Shown: piece by piece, positions 45,724-53,675 of the stretch | Layout: each line of letters begins with the position of its first letter | How positions within the stretch are numbered: position 1 is the first letter of the stretch | Notes under the pieces: model-generated | Databases searched by the model: none | What the model saw: the letters and a program-made list of their open reading frames with translations, nothing else | Told to the model about the DNA's origin: nothing | From: Pseudomonas mandelii | GTDB lineage: Bacteria; Pseudomonadota; Gammaproteobacteria; Pseudomonadales; Pseudomonadaceae | DNA length: 64,000 bases | NCBI RefSeq assembly: GCF_900106065.1 | Contig: NZ_LT629796.1 | Coordinates: 3,999,501-4,063,500 of the forward strand | Direction of reading: 5' to 3' | Position numbers and translations under genes: made by a program

Positions 45724-46239
45724 TTAGAAGTTGTCAGTGGAGGTGAAAACGCCGACCCGAAGGCCTTCGGCGGTGTAGATCTCGCGGCCGTCGACACTGA
45801 CCGAACCATCGGCGATGGCCAGGTTCAGCTTGCCCTTCAGCACGCGCTTGATCTGAATGTTATAGGTGACTTTCTTGGCGGTCGGCAGGACCTGGCCAAA
45901 GAATTTCACTTCGCCCGAACCCAGCGCACGGCCACGGCCCGGCAGACCTTGCCAGCCGAGGAAGAAACCGACCAGTTGCCACATGGCGTCGAGGCCCAGG
46001 CAGCCTGGCATCACCGGATCACCTTCGAAGTGGCAGGCGAAAAACCACAGGTCAGGAGTGATATCCAGCTCGGCGACCAATTCACCTTTGCCGTACTTGC
46101 CACCCTCGGCACTGATATGGGTGATGCGATCCACCATCAGCATGTTCGGGGCGGGCAGTTGTGCGTTACCCGGGCCGAACAGCTCACCGCGACTGCAGCG
46201 CAGCAGGTCTTCCCGAGTAAAGGCGTTTTGTTGGGTCAT
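45724..46239 (-). CDS. fabA: 3-Hydroxydecanoyl-[ACP] dehydratase/isomerase FabA
   Basis: A 171-residue hot-dog enzyme with the active-site His in [15 protein letters not shown] and Asp in [15 protein letters not shown]. It dehydrates hydroxydecanoyl-ACP and isomerises trans-2 to cis-3, starting unsaturated fatty acid synthesis. GAGG lies upstream. The upstream palindrome may be its operator. Confidence 0.96.
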   Translation of the reverse strand: MTQQNAFTREDLLRCSRGELFGPGNAQLPAPNMLMVDRITHISAEGGKYGKGELVAELDITPDLWFFACHFEGDPVMPGCLGLDAMWQLVGFFLGWQGLPGRGRALGSGEVKFFGQVLPTAKKVTYNIQIKRVLKGKLNLAIADGSVSVDGREIYTAEGLRVGVFTSTDNF

Positions 46240-46371
46240 GCGAGCTCCTCAATAGTCCCATGCGGCAGGGTGGGGCAAATCTTCCCGGCCGACCGAGGCG
46301 TTCATGCCTCGAGTCAGCAGCCTACTCATAGACTATTGCGTTGTGGTGAAAGTCACAGCACCAAGGACATG

Positions 46372-46389
46372 AATGTACACTTGTGCACT
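46372..46389 (-). promoter_or_regulatory. Imperfect palindrome upstream of fabA (DesT/FabR-type operator candidate)
   Basis: AATGTACACTTGTGCACT: half sites AATGTACA and TGTGCACT are complementary at six of eight positions. TetR-family regulators of unsaturated fatty acid synthesis (FabR in E. coli, DesT in P. aeruginosa) bind 18-bp sites of this form upstream of fab genes. It is about 133 bp before the fabA ATG, so a long leader would be needed. Confidence 0.45.
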
Positions 46390-46487
46390 GAAATTATTAT
46401 TCAAGCCCCTTTTCGGGCCTGTTCGGGTGCCTAAGACTGCCGCACTTTCGCCTTTCACGCCAGTCGCAGATGGTCGAAAGGCCTGTA

Positions 46488-48389
46488 CTACTGCACCCAG
46501 CGCTGCAAAATTTGCTGCAGATCAGTGCGTTTGAAGGGCTTGGCCAGGTAATCGTTCATTCCAGCTGATAAACACGCTTCACGGTCGCCCTGCAAGGCAT
46601 TGGCGGTCAGGGCGATGATCGGCAAGTCTGCGCAGCCGGGGAGCAGGCGGATCTGGCGGGTTGCTTCGTAGCCGTCGATGATCGGCAGTCGGCAATCCAT
46701 CAGAATCGCTTCAAATATCAGGCTTTTGGCGCTTTGCACCGCCTGCGCGCCATCGGTCGCGACGCTGACAGTAAAGCCCAGACTGCGCAACATTGCTTCG
46801 ATCACCGTCTGGTTGACCGGGTTGTCCTCCACCAGCAGCACATTGCGTCCTTCACCATGGCCGTCGCCGCTCTGTGTCCGTGGTTTCAACTCCGGTAGCG
46901 ACTGCTTATAAAGGGCCAACGGAATTTCCAGGGTAAACACCGATCCCCGGCCTTCTTCGCTCTGGGCGCGCAAGGTGCCGCCCATCCGTTCGGCCAGGGT
47001 GCGGGCAATCGGCAACCCCAACCCGGTGCCGCCGTAACGCCTTGAAATAGAACTGTCGGCCTGCTGGAACGCATTGAACATCAACTCCAGGCTTTCGGCC
47101 GAGATGCCAATGCCGCTGTCGCGCACGGTGCAGGTGAACCACAGCAGTTCGTGATCCAGTGACTGCCATTGCGGTTCGATACTGACGCGGCCTTGCTCGG
47201 TGAACTTCAGCGCATTGCCCACCAGGTTGACCAGAATCTGCCGGATCCGCGTCGGGTCGCCTTGAACCTGCAAGGCGCGCATGTCCTCGGGAATCGCCAG
47301 GGCCAGATCGAGCCCGCGTTGCGCCGCGCTGTGCTGGAACGACTGGGCGCAGCTGCTGATCAGGTCAGCGAGGTTGAACGGAATGTGTTCCAGCTCCAGT
47401 TCAGAACGCTCGATGCGCGAGAAGTCGAGAATGTCGTTGATGACTTTGAGCAGGTGTTCGGTCGACTCCGAAGCCAGCGCCGCATACTCGATCTGCTCCT
47501 CGGTCATGTCGGTGGTTTCCAGCAGTTGCAGCATGCCCAGCACGCCATTCATTGGTGTGCGCAGTTCGTGGCTCATCATCGCCAGGAAGTCGGATTTGGC
47601 GTTGTTGGCCTTTTCCGCTTCTTCGCGGGTCTGGATCAATTGCGCCATGGCCTGCTGCTGCTCACGGCTGGCCTGCTCAAGGCCTTGCGCGAGGTTATTG
47701 ATGTGCTGCGACAACGCGCCCAACTCAGTGTCATCGACGATCGGCAGCGGCGTTTTGTAATCACCCTCCTGAATCGCCTTCACGGCGTGGCCGATGTCGC
47801 GGATCGGCTGCGACAGGCTGCCGGCCAGGCGTCGGGCCACCAGAAAGGTAAACAGCAGCGCGAACAAGGCGAGAATCCCGGCCTTGAACAGGATTTCCTG
47901 CTGACGCTGGCTGAAGGCGTCATTGGACAAGCCGACGATCACCCGGCCCAGATAGTCCTCGGGCGGGGCCGTGTTGGCGACGTTGCTGCCCTGGAAGAAA
48001 TCATTGTTCAGCGCGATCCGTTGCAGCCGTACCGGCGCCTGGAACACTTCGACCTGATGCGAGCGGGCATGGGTTTCCGACGGTTGCTCGACGTACACCA
48101 GAATCCGGTTGGCGCTGTCCTGGACTTCGAGAAAGCGCACGTTGGGCGTGGCCAGCGTCGCCTTGAGCAAACTTTCGAGTACCTCGTTGTTGCCCGAGAT
48201 CACCCCGTATTCCGTGGCGGGAGCCAGTTGGTTGGCGATCAGCTGGCCGGTGTGGTTGAGCTCCTGGCGCAGGTCCTGGATCCGCACGAAGGTGAAGAAA
48301 CTGATCAGCAGCAACGTCAGCAACAGGGCGGGGCCGAGGCTGATGATCTGCGTGCGGGTGTTGATGTCCCAACCGCGACGGAAGGTCAT
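46488..48389 (-). CDS. Hybrid sensor histidine kinase (PA1611-like)
   Basis: A 633-residue kinase starting MTFRRGWDINTRTQIISLGP. TM1 is at about 14-36, a BarA/GacS-like periplasmic region follows (about 40-165), TM2 is at about 168-187, HAMP, HisKA with H274 in FLAMMSHELRTPMNG, HATPase and a C-terminal receiver with Asp in AILMDCRLPIIDG; no HPt domain, so an external one is needed. P. aeruginosa PA1611, next to fabA, feeds HptB and binds RetS. It overlaps the binding-protein gene by 4 bases. Confidence 0.9.
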   Translation of the reverse strand: MTFRRGWDINTRTQIISLGPALLLTLLLISFFTFVRIQDLRQELNHTGQLIANQLAPATEYGVISGNNEVLESLLKATLATPNVRFLEVQDSANRILVYVEQPSETHARSHQVEVFQAPVRLQRIALNNDFFQGSNVANTAPPEDYLGRVIVGLSNDAFSQRQQEILFKAGILALFALLFTFLVARRLAGSLSQPIRDIGHAVKAIQEGDYKTPLPIVDDTELGALSQHINNLAQGLEQASREQQQAMAQLIQTREEAEKANNAKSDFLAMMSHELRTPMNGVLGMLQLLETTDMTEEQIEYAALASESTEHLLKVINDILDFSRIERSELELEHIPFNLADLISSCAQSFQHSAAQRGLDLALAIPEDMRALQVQGDPTRIRQILVNLVGNALKFTEQGRVSIEPQWQSLDHELLWFTCTVRDSGIGISAESLELMFNAFQQADSSISRRYGGTGLGLPIARTLAERMGGTLRAQSEEGRGSVFTLEIPLALYKQSLPELKPRTQSGDGHGEGRNVLLVEDNPVNQTVIEAMLRSLGFTVSVATDGAQAVQSAKSLIFEAILMDCRLPIIDGYEATRQIRLLPGCADLPIIALTANALQGDREACLSAGMNDYLAKPFKRTDLQQILQRWVQ

Positions 48390-49318
48390 GGGCTGCTTTC
48401 TCCTTCGGCCAACTGTGCTGCGACAAATGCTTCAGTCACCTGTTCAATACCCAATGAACGAGCCACCTGCGGATTACTTAACACTTTGAAGTGTTTTGGA
48501 TACAACGCACGGGGCCAGCCTGTCTGCGGCCGATCGAGCAATTCGTCGAGCACTTCCAGCCAATCGTTCTGATCGCTGTAGGTGCTGGCCAGGCTACCAG
48601 CCTTGACGAACGCAGCGTTCGGGCCGACCAGCGCCAGTTGTCGCGAATAGCTGCTCAACAGCAGGTTTTTTGCGGTTTTCGGGTTGTACAGATCGGCGTC
48701 GTCGAGGCCCAGCAGCACGTCGCAGTTCTTCAGCAAATTCTGTAAAGGGCGGCTGTCGTTGGTGTTGTCCCATCGCTCGGCGATCACTTCAAGGCCCAAC
48801 GCTTGTGCCGACAGACGCAATTCCTTGAGCAGGAATTCGCTGTGACTGTCGTACAGCACGCCGATGCGTCGGGCCTCGGGCAGGATGAGCCGGGTCAGGC
48901 GCAATTGCCGATCCAGCGGCGGATCGCTCCAGAGCAGGCTGAGGTGCGATGGAAAGTCAGCGCCGAAACGATGATGGGCTTGCAGGCGACTGATGCGCAG
49001 TACCAGCGTCGGCGGGCCTTGTGTCTCTTGCAGGCGCCAATCGAGGCTCGGCAGATCGAGCAGGATCAAACGGGTATCGCCGGGCAGTGCGCCCGGCCTC
49101 GGCAAGCTGTCCAGTACTTGGAAGCGAACGCTGTCGGCCGGGCGCATGCCGCTCAGCGCCTGCACAAAGGATTGCACGCCCGGGCTGTCTTCGGCGCCGG
49201 TCAGCAGAATGTCGGCGGCCTGAATCGTCAGGCTGCCAAGCAGGCCGGCAAACACCAGGCACACCCCTGCCAGCAGGCGGCCAAGGGTTGGCGACTTCCG
49301 CGACAGGCGATGCAGCAT
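48386..49318 (-). CDS. Periplasmic ABC-type substrate-binding-like protein
   Basis: A 310-residue protein with a signal peptide (about 1-35, LLAGVCLVFAGLLGSLTIQA). The body follows the ABC_sub_bind (TrpX-like) pattern: SLLWSDPPLDRQLRLTRLIL, RRIGVLYDSHSEFLLKELRL and LLGLDDADLYNPKTAKNLLL. There are no ABC permease or ATPase genes beside it; instead it is coupled to a TonB receptor (adjacent stop/start) and a hybrid kinase (ATGA overlap), suggesting it is a sensor subunit for the kinase. Confidence 0.82.
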   Translation of the reverse strand: MLHRLSRKSPTLGRLLAGVCLVFAGLLGSLTIQAADILLTGAEDSPGVQSFVQALSGMRPADSVRFQVLDSLPRPGALPGDTRLILLDLPSLDWRLQETQGPPTLVLRISRLQAHHRFGADFPSHLSLLWSDPPLDRQLRLTRLILPEARRIGVLYDSHSEFLLKELRLSAQALGLEVIAERWDNTNDSRPLQNLLKNCDVLLGLDDADLYNPKTAKNLLLSSYSRQLALVGPNAAFVKAGSLASTYSDQNDWLEVLDELLDRPQTGWPRALYPKHFKVLSNPQVARSLGIEQVTEAFVAAQLAEGESSP

Positions 49319-51442
49319 TTAAAACGTCAGCTCCGCGCTGAAGTAGAGCACCCGACGCTCGTCATAGTTGTTGTCGACGAAGGTGGTGGGTTGATGGTCG
49401 AGGCGCTGCTGGAGCACGCCGGCCAGTTCCAGATTGGCCTTGCCCAGGCCGATGCGTTTGGCGATGCGCGTGTCGACGCGTTCGAAGCGGTAACCGTTGA
49501 GGGCGTCGTCCCCGTAATAGAAGAGGGCGCTGTTCCAGCCGTGGCCCCAGTTGCGCAGCCAACCGGCGGAACCGCTGTTGCGCGCCGTCAGTCGCTCATC
49601 CTGCGGATTGCTCGCCTCGGCGTCGACGTAGGCGTAAGTCAGGCGCAGCCGGTCGGCGCTGCTCAGGCGCCAGTCCAGCTGGGTTTCCGTGCCCTTGAAG
49701 CGCGAGCTGTTGGAATTGCTGGCGATGTACTGATTGTTGCGCAGGGGTTCGCTGATCATGCCGCTGATTTCGTCGTAGAACAGTTTCACATCGACCGTCA
49801 GCCCAAGCTCCGCGAAGTAGCCGTTGTAGCCCAGCTCGCGCGAGCGCATGCGTTCTTGTTCGAGGTCGCCGGGGCCGCGGGTCTTGACGAAATACCGGGC
49901 GCTGGTCTGGCCGTAGGCACTGGGCCGCAGGTTGGTCACCTGGTAACTCCAGTTGACGTTGTTCTCGAACATGTCCGGTGAGCGGATGGCTTCCGAATAC
50001 ACCGCGCGCAAGCCGTGACGCGGGTTGATCAGGTAATTGACCGCTACCCGCGGGGTCAGCGAGCTGCCGGTCAATTGCGTGTCTTCGAACATGGCGCCGC
50101 CCTGCAGCAACCAGTGCTCGGTGGCGCGCCACTCGAGTTGGCCGAATGCGCGCCAAGTGGTGTCGTCGAGCGTGCCATTGAAGTAGGTCTCGGAATTTGC
50201 CCGGTCGTAACGATAGTTCATGCCGCTGACCAGTCGCAGACTGTCGGACAGGCTGAGGGTGTCTTGCAGTTCCAGGTCGTAGCGCGTTTCCCGGGCGCTC
50301 TGGTCGATGTCGCCACAGAGGGTTTGCCGGGCACCGTTGCGCCATTGCGCCAGCACTTGATTGCCTAGCGCTTGTTCCGCCGCCGTGCCGGCCGGCGCGC
50401 CGGGACCGGTGAAGCGCTCGATGTTGCGCGCCAGGCGTTCGGTGTAGTTCGGGTTGAGCTGCCAGAGTTCGGTCAGTTGCGGGCTGAACGAAACTTCCGC
50501 ATCACAGGCGCGCCAGGTCTGCTGACGGTCCCAGTGCTGAGCCGAACCCTGGATATAAAGGCTGTGATCAGGATTGATGTCCAGGTTCCAGCGCAACGAA
50601 CCGGCGTAGTCCTTGGCAACGACGTCGGAATTGTTCCCGGCTGCGGTAATCCCGGAGAACACCGGGCGGTAGGTATAAGGCCGCTGGTTGGTTCCGTCCT
50701 TGGCGTTCAACTGCCAGTCGATGCTCTGGTTTTCACTCAGCGTCTGGCTGACGGCAAGGTTGAAGCGGTTCAAGCGGCGACTGTCGCGATAATCAGCACC
50801 GCTGCTGTCGGTGTCGAAGCCGTCGTCCTGCTGGCCGGACAGTGACAGACGCAGGTCGCCGCCGTCCCAGCCCACACCCTGGCTGGCGTAAAAATCATCG
50901 ATGCCGCGCTGGCCACGGGTGACTTTCATCCGCGTGCCGTGGCTGTCGGCCGGGTTGCGGGTGATGATGTTGACCACCGCCATCAACGCATTGGCGCCGT
51001 AGCTGACCGTGTTGGGGCCGCGGAAAACCTCGATGCGCTCGATGTCTTCCATGGCCACCGGGATATCACTCCAGTCCACCGTGGCCAGGCCAGCGCGGTA
51101 CACCGAGCGGCCGTCGATCAGCACCTGCATGCGCCGCGCTTCCGTGGCGTTGGTGCCGTGGTAATTCACCGCCGCCTGATTACCGCTGATATTGCCGACC
51201 ATCATGCCCGGCACCAGGCGCAGCAATTCGCTGATGTCCCGTGCACCGCTGGCATTGATCAGTTCGCTGTCGATCACCGTCATGCTTCCCGGGACTGCGG
51301 CCGGCGACTGCTTCAGGCGGGTGGCCGTGAGCACTTGCGGCAGCGATTCGTTGTCGAGGAACAAGTCGTCGGCCAGCAATGGCGAGCTGAAAAGCAATGC
51401 CAGAACCAGCGGAGAGGAGGGTGAAGGAGAGCCAAACGACAC
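49319..51442 (-). CDS. TonB-dependent outer-membrane receptor
   Basis: A 707-residue receptor ending YFSAELTF with terminal Phe. A plug domain occupies about 35-150 (PQVLTATRLKQSPAAVPGSM, RDISELLRLVPGMMVG, IERIEVFRGPNTVSYGANAL) and a 22-strand-type barrel follows. The GTG start at 51442 has AAGGA six bases upstream but yields a signal peptide without positive charges (MSFGSPSPSSPLVLALLFSS). An ATG in another frame at 51459 would give a more typical signal (MFRVVWLSFTLL) if a single base were removed. Ligand unknown. Confidence 0.87.
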   Translation of the reverse strand: MSFGSPSPSSPLVLALLFSSPLLADDLFLDNESLPQVLTATRLKQSPAAVPGSMTVIDSELINASGARDISELLRLVPGMMVGNISGNQAAVNYHGTNATEARRMQVLIDGRSVYRAGLATVDWSDIPVAMEDIERIEVFRGPNTVSYGANALMAVVNIITRNPADSHGTRMKVTRGQRGIDDFYASQGVGWDGGDLRLSLSGQQDDGFDTDSSGADYRDSRRLNRFNLAVSQTLSENQSIDWQLNAKDGTNQRPYTYRPVFSGITAAGNNSDVVAKDYAGSLRWNLDINPDHSLYIQGSAQHWDRQQTWRACDAEVSFSPQLTELWQLNPNYTERLARNIERFTGPGAPAGTAAEQALGNQVLAQWRNGARQTLCGDIDQSARETRYDLELQDTLSLSDSLRLVSGMNYRYDRANSETYFNGTLDDTTWRAFGQLEWRATEHWLLQGGAMFEDTQLTGSSLTPRVAVNYLINPRHGLRAVYSEAIRSPDMFENNVNWSYQVTNLRPSAYGQTSARYFVKTRGPGDLEQERMRSRELGYNGYFAELGLTVDVKLFYDEISGMISEPLRNNQYIASNSNSSRFKGTETQLDWRLSSADRLRLTYAYVDAEASNPQDERLTARNSGSAGWLRNWGHGWNSALFYYGDDALNGYRFERVDTRIAKRIGLGKANLELAGVLQQRLDHQPTTFVDNNYDERRVLYFSAELTF

Positions 51443-51638
51443 GAAACATCCTTGATAACGATGAGATGGCGCGCATGTTAACCGAGCTGTTCGACTTTTC
51501 CATTCACGATGCCGGCATTTTCCTAGGATTTATTGGTCTTCTTCCTACAAGTGCCGGTAATTGATACGGGGGCTGGCCGCCACTGGGACGCTCCGTATAA
51601 TGCCGACATCGCCACTGGTATGGATTAACGGATTGCAT

Positions 51639-52664
51639 ATGACTGAACAGCGCCCAATTGCGGTCCTGGGAGGCGGAAGTTTTGGTACCGCCGTGGCTAA
51701 TCTGTTGGCCGAGAACGGGCATCAGGTCCGGCAGTGGATGCGTGACCCCGAGCAGGCTGAGTCCATGCGGGTCAATCGCGAAAACCCGCGTTACCTCAAA
51801 GGCATCAAGATTCTTCCCCTGGTAGAACCGGTGACTGATTTGCAAGCGACCCTGGACGCTTGCGACCTGTGCTTTGTTGCGCTGCCGTCCAGCGCGCTGC
51901 GTTCGGTATTGGTCCCGCACGCCGCACGGTTGAGCGGCAAATTGCTGGTCAGCCTGACCAAAGGCATCGAAGCCCACACGTTCAAGCTGATGAGCGAGAT
52001 CCTCGAAGAAATCGCTCCGCAAGCGCGCATCGGCGTGTTGTCCGGGCCGAACCTGGCCCGTGAAATCGCCGAGCACGCACTGACCGCCACCGTGGTCGCC
52101 AGCGAAGACGAAGAACTCTGCCAGCGGGTCCAGGAGGCGTTGCATGGCCGGACCTTTCGCGTGTACGCCAGCGCCGACCGCTTCGGTGTGGAGTTGGGCG
52201 GGGCGCTGAAAAATGTGTACGCGATCATCGCCGGCATGGCGGTGGCGCTGGGCATGGGTGAAAACACCAAGAGCATGCTGATCACCCGGGCGTTGGCGGA
52301 AATGACCCGCTTCGCGGTGAATCAGGGCGCCAACCCGATGACCTTCCTTGGGTTGGCGGGCGTGGGCGACTTGATCGTCACGTGTTCGTCGCCGAAAAGC
52401 CGCAATTACCAGGTCGGGTTTGCCCTCGGCCAGGGGTTGAGCCTGGAAGAGGCGGTGACCCGCCTGGGCGAAGTCGCCGAAGGCGTGAACACGCTGAAGG
52501 TGCTCAAGGCCAAGGCTCAGGAAGTGGGCGTCTATATGCCGCTGGTCGCCGGGTTGCACGCGATCCTGTTCGAAGGGCGCACGCTCAATCAAGTGATTGA
52601 ACTGTTGATGCGCGGCGAACCCAAAACCGATGTGGACTTCATTTCCACCAGCGGTTTCAACTGA
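51639..52664 (+). CDS. gpsA: Glycerol-3-phosphate dehydrogenase [NAD(P)+] GpsA
   Basis: A 341-residue enzyme starting [23 protein letters not shown](P)-binding glycine motif at about 10-17, catalytic Lys in [16 protein letters not shown], and the late region [20 protein letters not shown]. It reduces dihydroxyacetone phosphate to sn-glycerol 3-phosphate for phospholipid synthesis. First gene of a probable operon with the DUF4389 gene and sixA. Confidence 0.95.
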   Translation: MTEQRPIAVLGGGSFGTAVANLLAENGHQVRQWMRDPEQAESMRVNRENPRYLKGIKILPLVEPVTDLQATLDACDLCFVALPSSALRSVLVPHAARLSGKLLVSLTKGIEAHTFKLMSEILEEIAPQARIGVLSGPNLAREIAEHALTATVVASEDEELCQRVQEALHGRTFRVYASADRFGVELGGALKNVYAIIAGMAVALGMGENTKSMLITRALAEMTRFAVNQGANPMTFLGLAGVGDLIVTCSSPKSRNYQVGFALGQGLSLEEAVTRLGEVAEGVNTLKVLKAKAQEVGVYMPLVAGLHAILFEGRTLNQVIELLMRGEPKTDVDFISTSGFN

Positions 52665-52696
52665 TCACGCTTTCGAGATAAAGCAGGGAGTTGCAC

Positions 52697-53044
52697 ATGA
52701 ACGATCCGAAAACAGAGGCCACCTACGAGTCCATTCTGCTGCGGGTGTTATGGATGATCGTCTTCTTGCTGGTCTGGCAAGTGGCGCAGTTCATCCTGGG
52801 GGCGGTGGTGCTGGTGCAACTGATCTATCGTTTGATTTATGGCGCCCCGAGCGCCAGCCTGATGAACTTCGGCGACAGCCTGAGCCAGTTCCTGGCGCAG
52901 ATCGGTCGTTTCGGCACCTTCCACAGCGACCAGAAACCCTGGCCGTTCGCCGACTGGCCGACGCCGCGTACACCGGAAGGCGAAGCGCCGCACGCCGTGC
53001 CGCCAGCGCCACATCCGGCCCGAGATGAGGAGCCGAAACTATGA
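52697..53044 (+). CDS. DUF4389 membrane protein
   Basis: A 115-residue protein starting MNDPKTEATYESILLRVLWM with one long hydrophobic region (WMIVFLLVWQVAQFILGAVV) and the DUF4389 segment LIYRLIYGAPSASLMNFGDS. The C-terminus is Pro/Glu rich. Function unknown. GGGAG precedes the start. It overlaps sixA by 4 bases. Confidence 0.82.
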   Translation: MNDPKTEATYESILLRVLWMIVFLLVWQVAQFILGAVVLVQLIYRLIYGAPSASLMNFGDSLSQFLAQIGRFGTFHSDQKPWPFADWPTPRTPEGEAPHAVPPAPHPARDEEPKL

Positions 53045-53496
53045 AACTCTGGGTATTGCGTCATGGTGAAGCCGAGCCACACGGTTCCAAACCACACGAT
53101 TCGGAGCGCGCACTGACGGAACATGGTCGTTCAGAGGTGCTGAGCATCGCTGCTGAACTGATCGGTCAGCCGATTACAGCCATCTATGCCAGCCCGTTTC
53201 TGCGAGCGCAGGAGACCGCGCAGCTGGTGCGCGAGGCGCTGGGTTTCGAACCGGAGATTCGCACTGTCGAGTGGCTGACCCCGGACACTGATCCAGACAA
53301 GGTGGCCGAGCAACTCGTGTCGGTGAGTGACGTCCTTCTGGTCAGTCACAACCCGTTGGTGGGGAACTTGTTGAGTTACTTGCAGCATGGCGCCGGCTAT
53401 CCACCAGAGAGGGTCAGCACCGCTGGCCTGGCCGAGGTCGAGAACGCTGAACTGCTGATAGGTTCGATGAAGCTCAACAGCATCAAACACCCGTAA
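53041..53496 (+). CDS. sixA: Phosphohistidine phosphatase SixA
   Basis: A 151-residue histidine-phosphatase-family protein with the RHG motif at the start (MKLWVLRHGEAEPHG), Arg in YASPFLRAQETAQLV and a second His in LLVSHNPLVGNLLSYL. SixA dephosphorylates HPt domains and the nitrogen-phosphotransfer protein in E. coli. In a window rich in phosphorelays its targets could include one of these, but this is inference. Confidence 0.9.
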   Translation: MKLWVLRHGEAEPHGSKPHDSERALTEHGRSEVLSIAAELIGQPITAIYASPFLRAQETAQLVREALGFEPEIRTVEWLTPDTDPDKVAEQLVSVSDVLLVSHNPLVGNLLSYLQHGAGYPPERVSTAGLAEVENAELLIGSMKLNSIKHP

Positions 53497-53550
53497 CCGC
53501 ATTTGCTTTGGCTTTTTGCAGGCGCGAAGCTGTTGCCGTCGTTGAAAGCC

Positions 53551-53582
53551 CTTCGCGTGCAAGCCTCGCTCCTACAGGGGGC
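53551..53582. repeat. Solitary REP copy
   Basis: CCTTCGCGTGCAAGCCTCGCTCCTACAGG, one arm only; no inverted partner is found within 150 bases. Confidence 0.75.
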
Positions 53583-53609
53583 GGCGGTGTTCCGGGATTT
53601 TGTGTGAAA

Positions 53610-53639
53610 TAGTCAACCAAGCAACCGCTTGGTTGACTA
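53610..53639. promoter_or_regulatory. 13-bp-arm palindrome upstream of the acyl-CoA synthetase
   Basis: TAGTCAACCAAGC and GCTTGGTTGACTA are perfectly complementary across a 4-base centre (AACC). It sits 37 bases before the ATG and has no T-run, so it looks like an operator, not a terminator. The AACCAAGC-GCTTGGTT form is typical of TetR-family repressors that control lipid genes. No TetR-family gene is in the neighbourhood. Confidence 0.7.
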
Positions 53640-53675
53640 CGCTTGCTCCAGACCAAAAATAAAGGAGCGAGTCGC

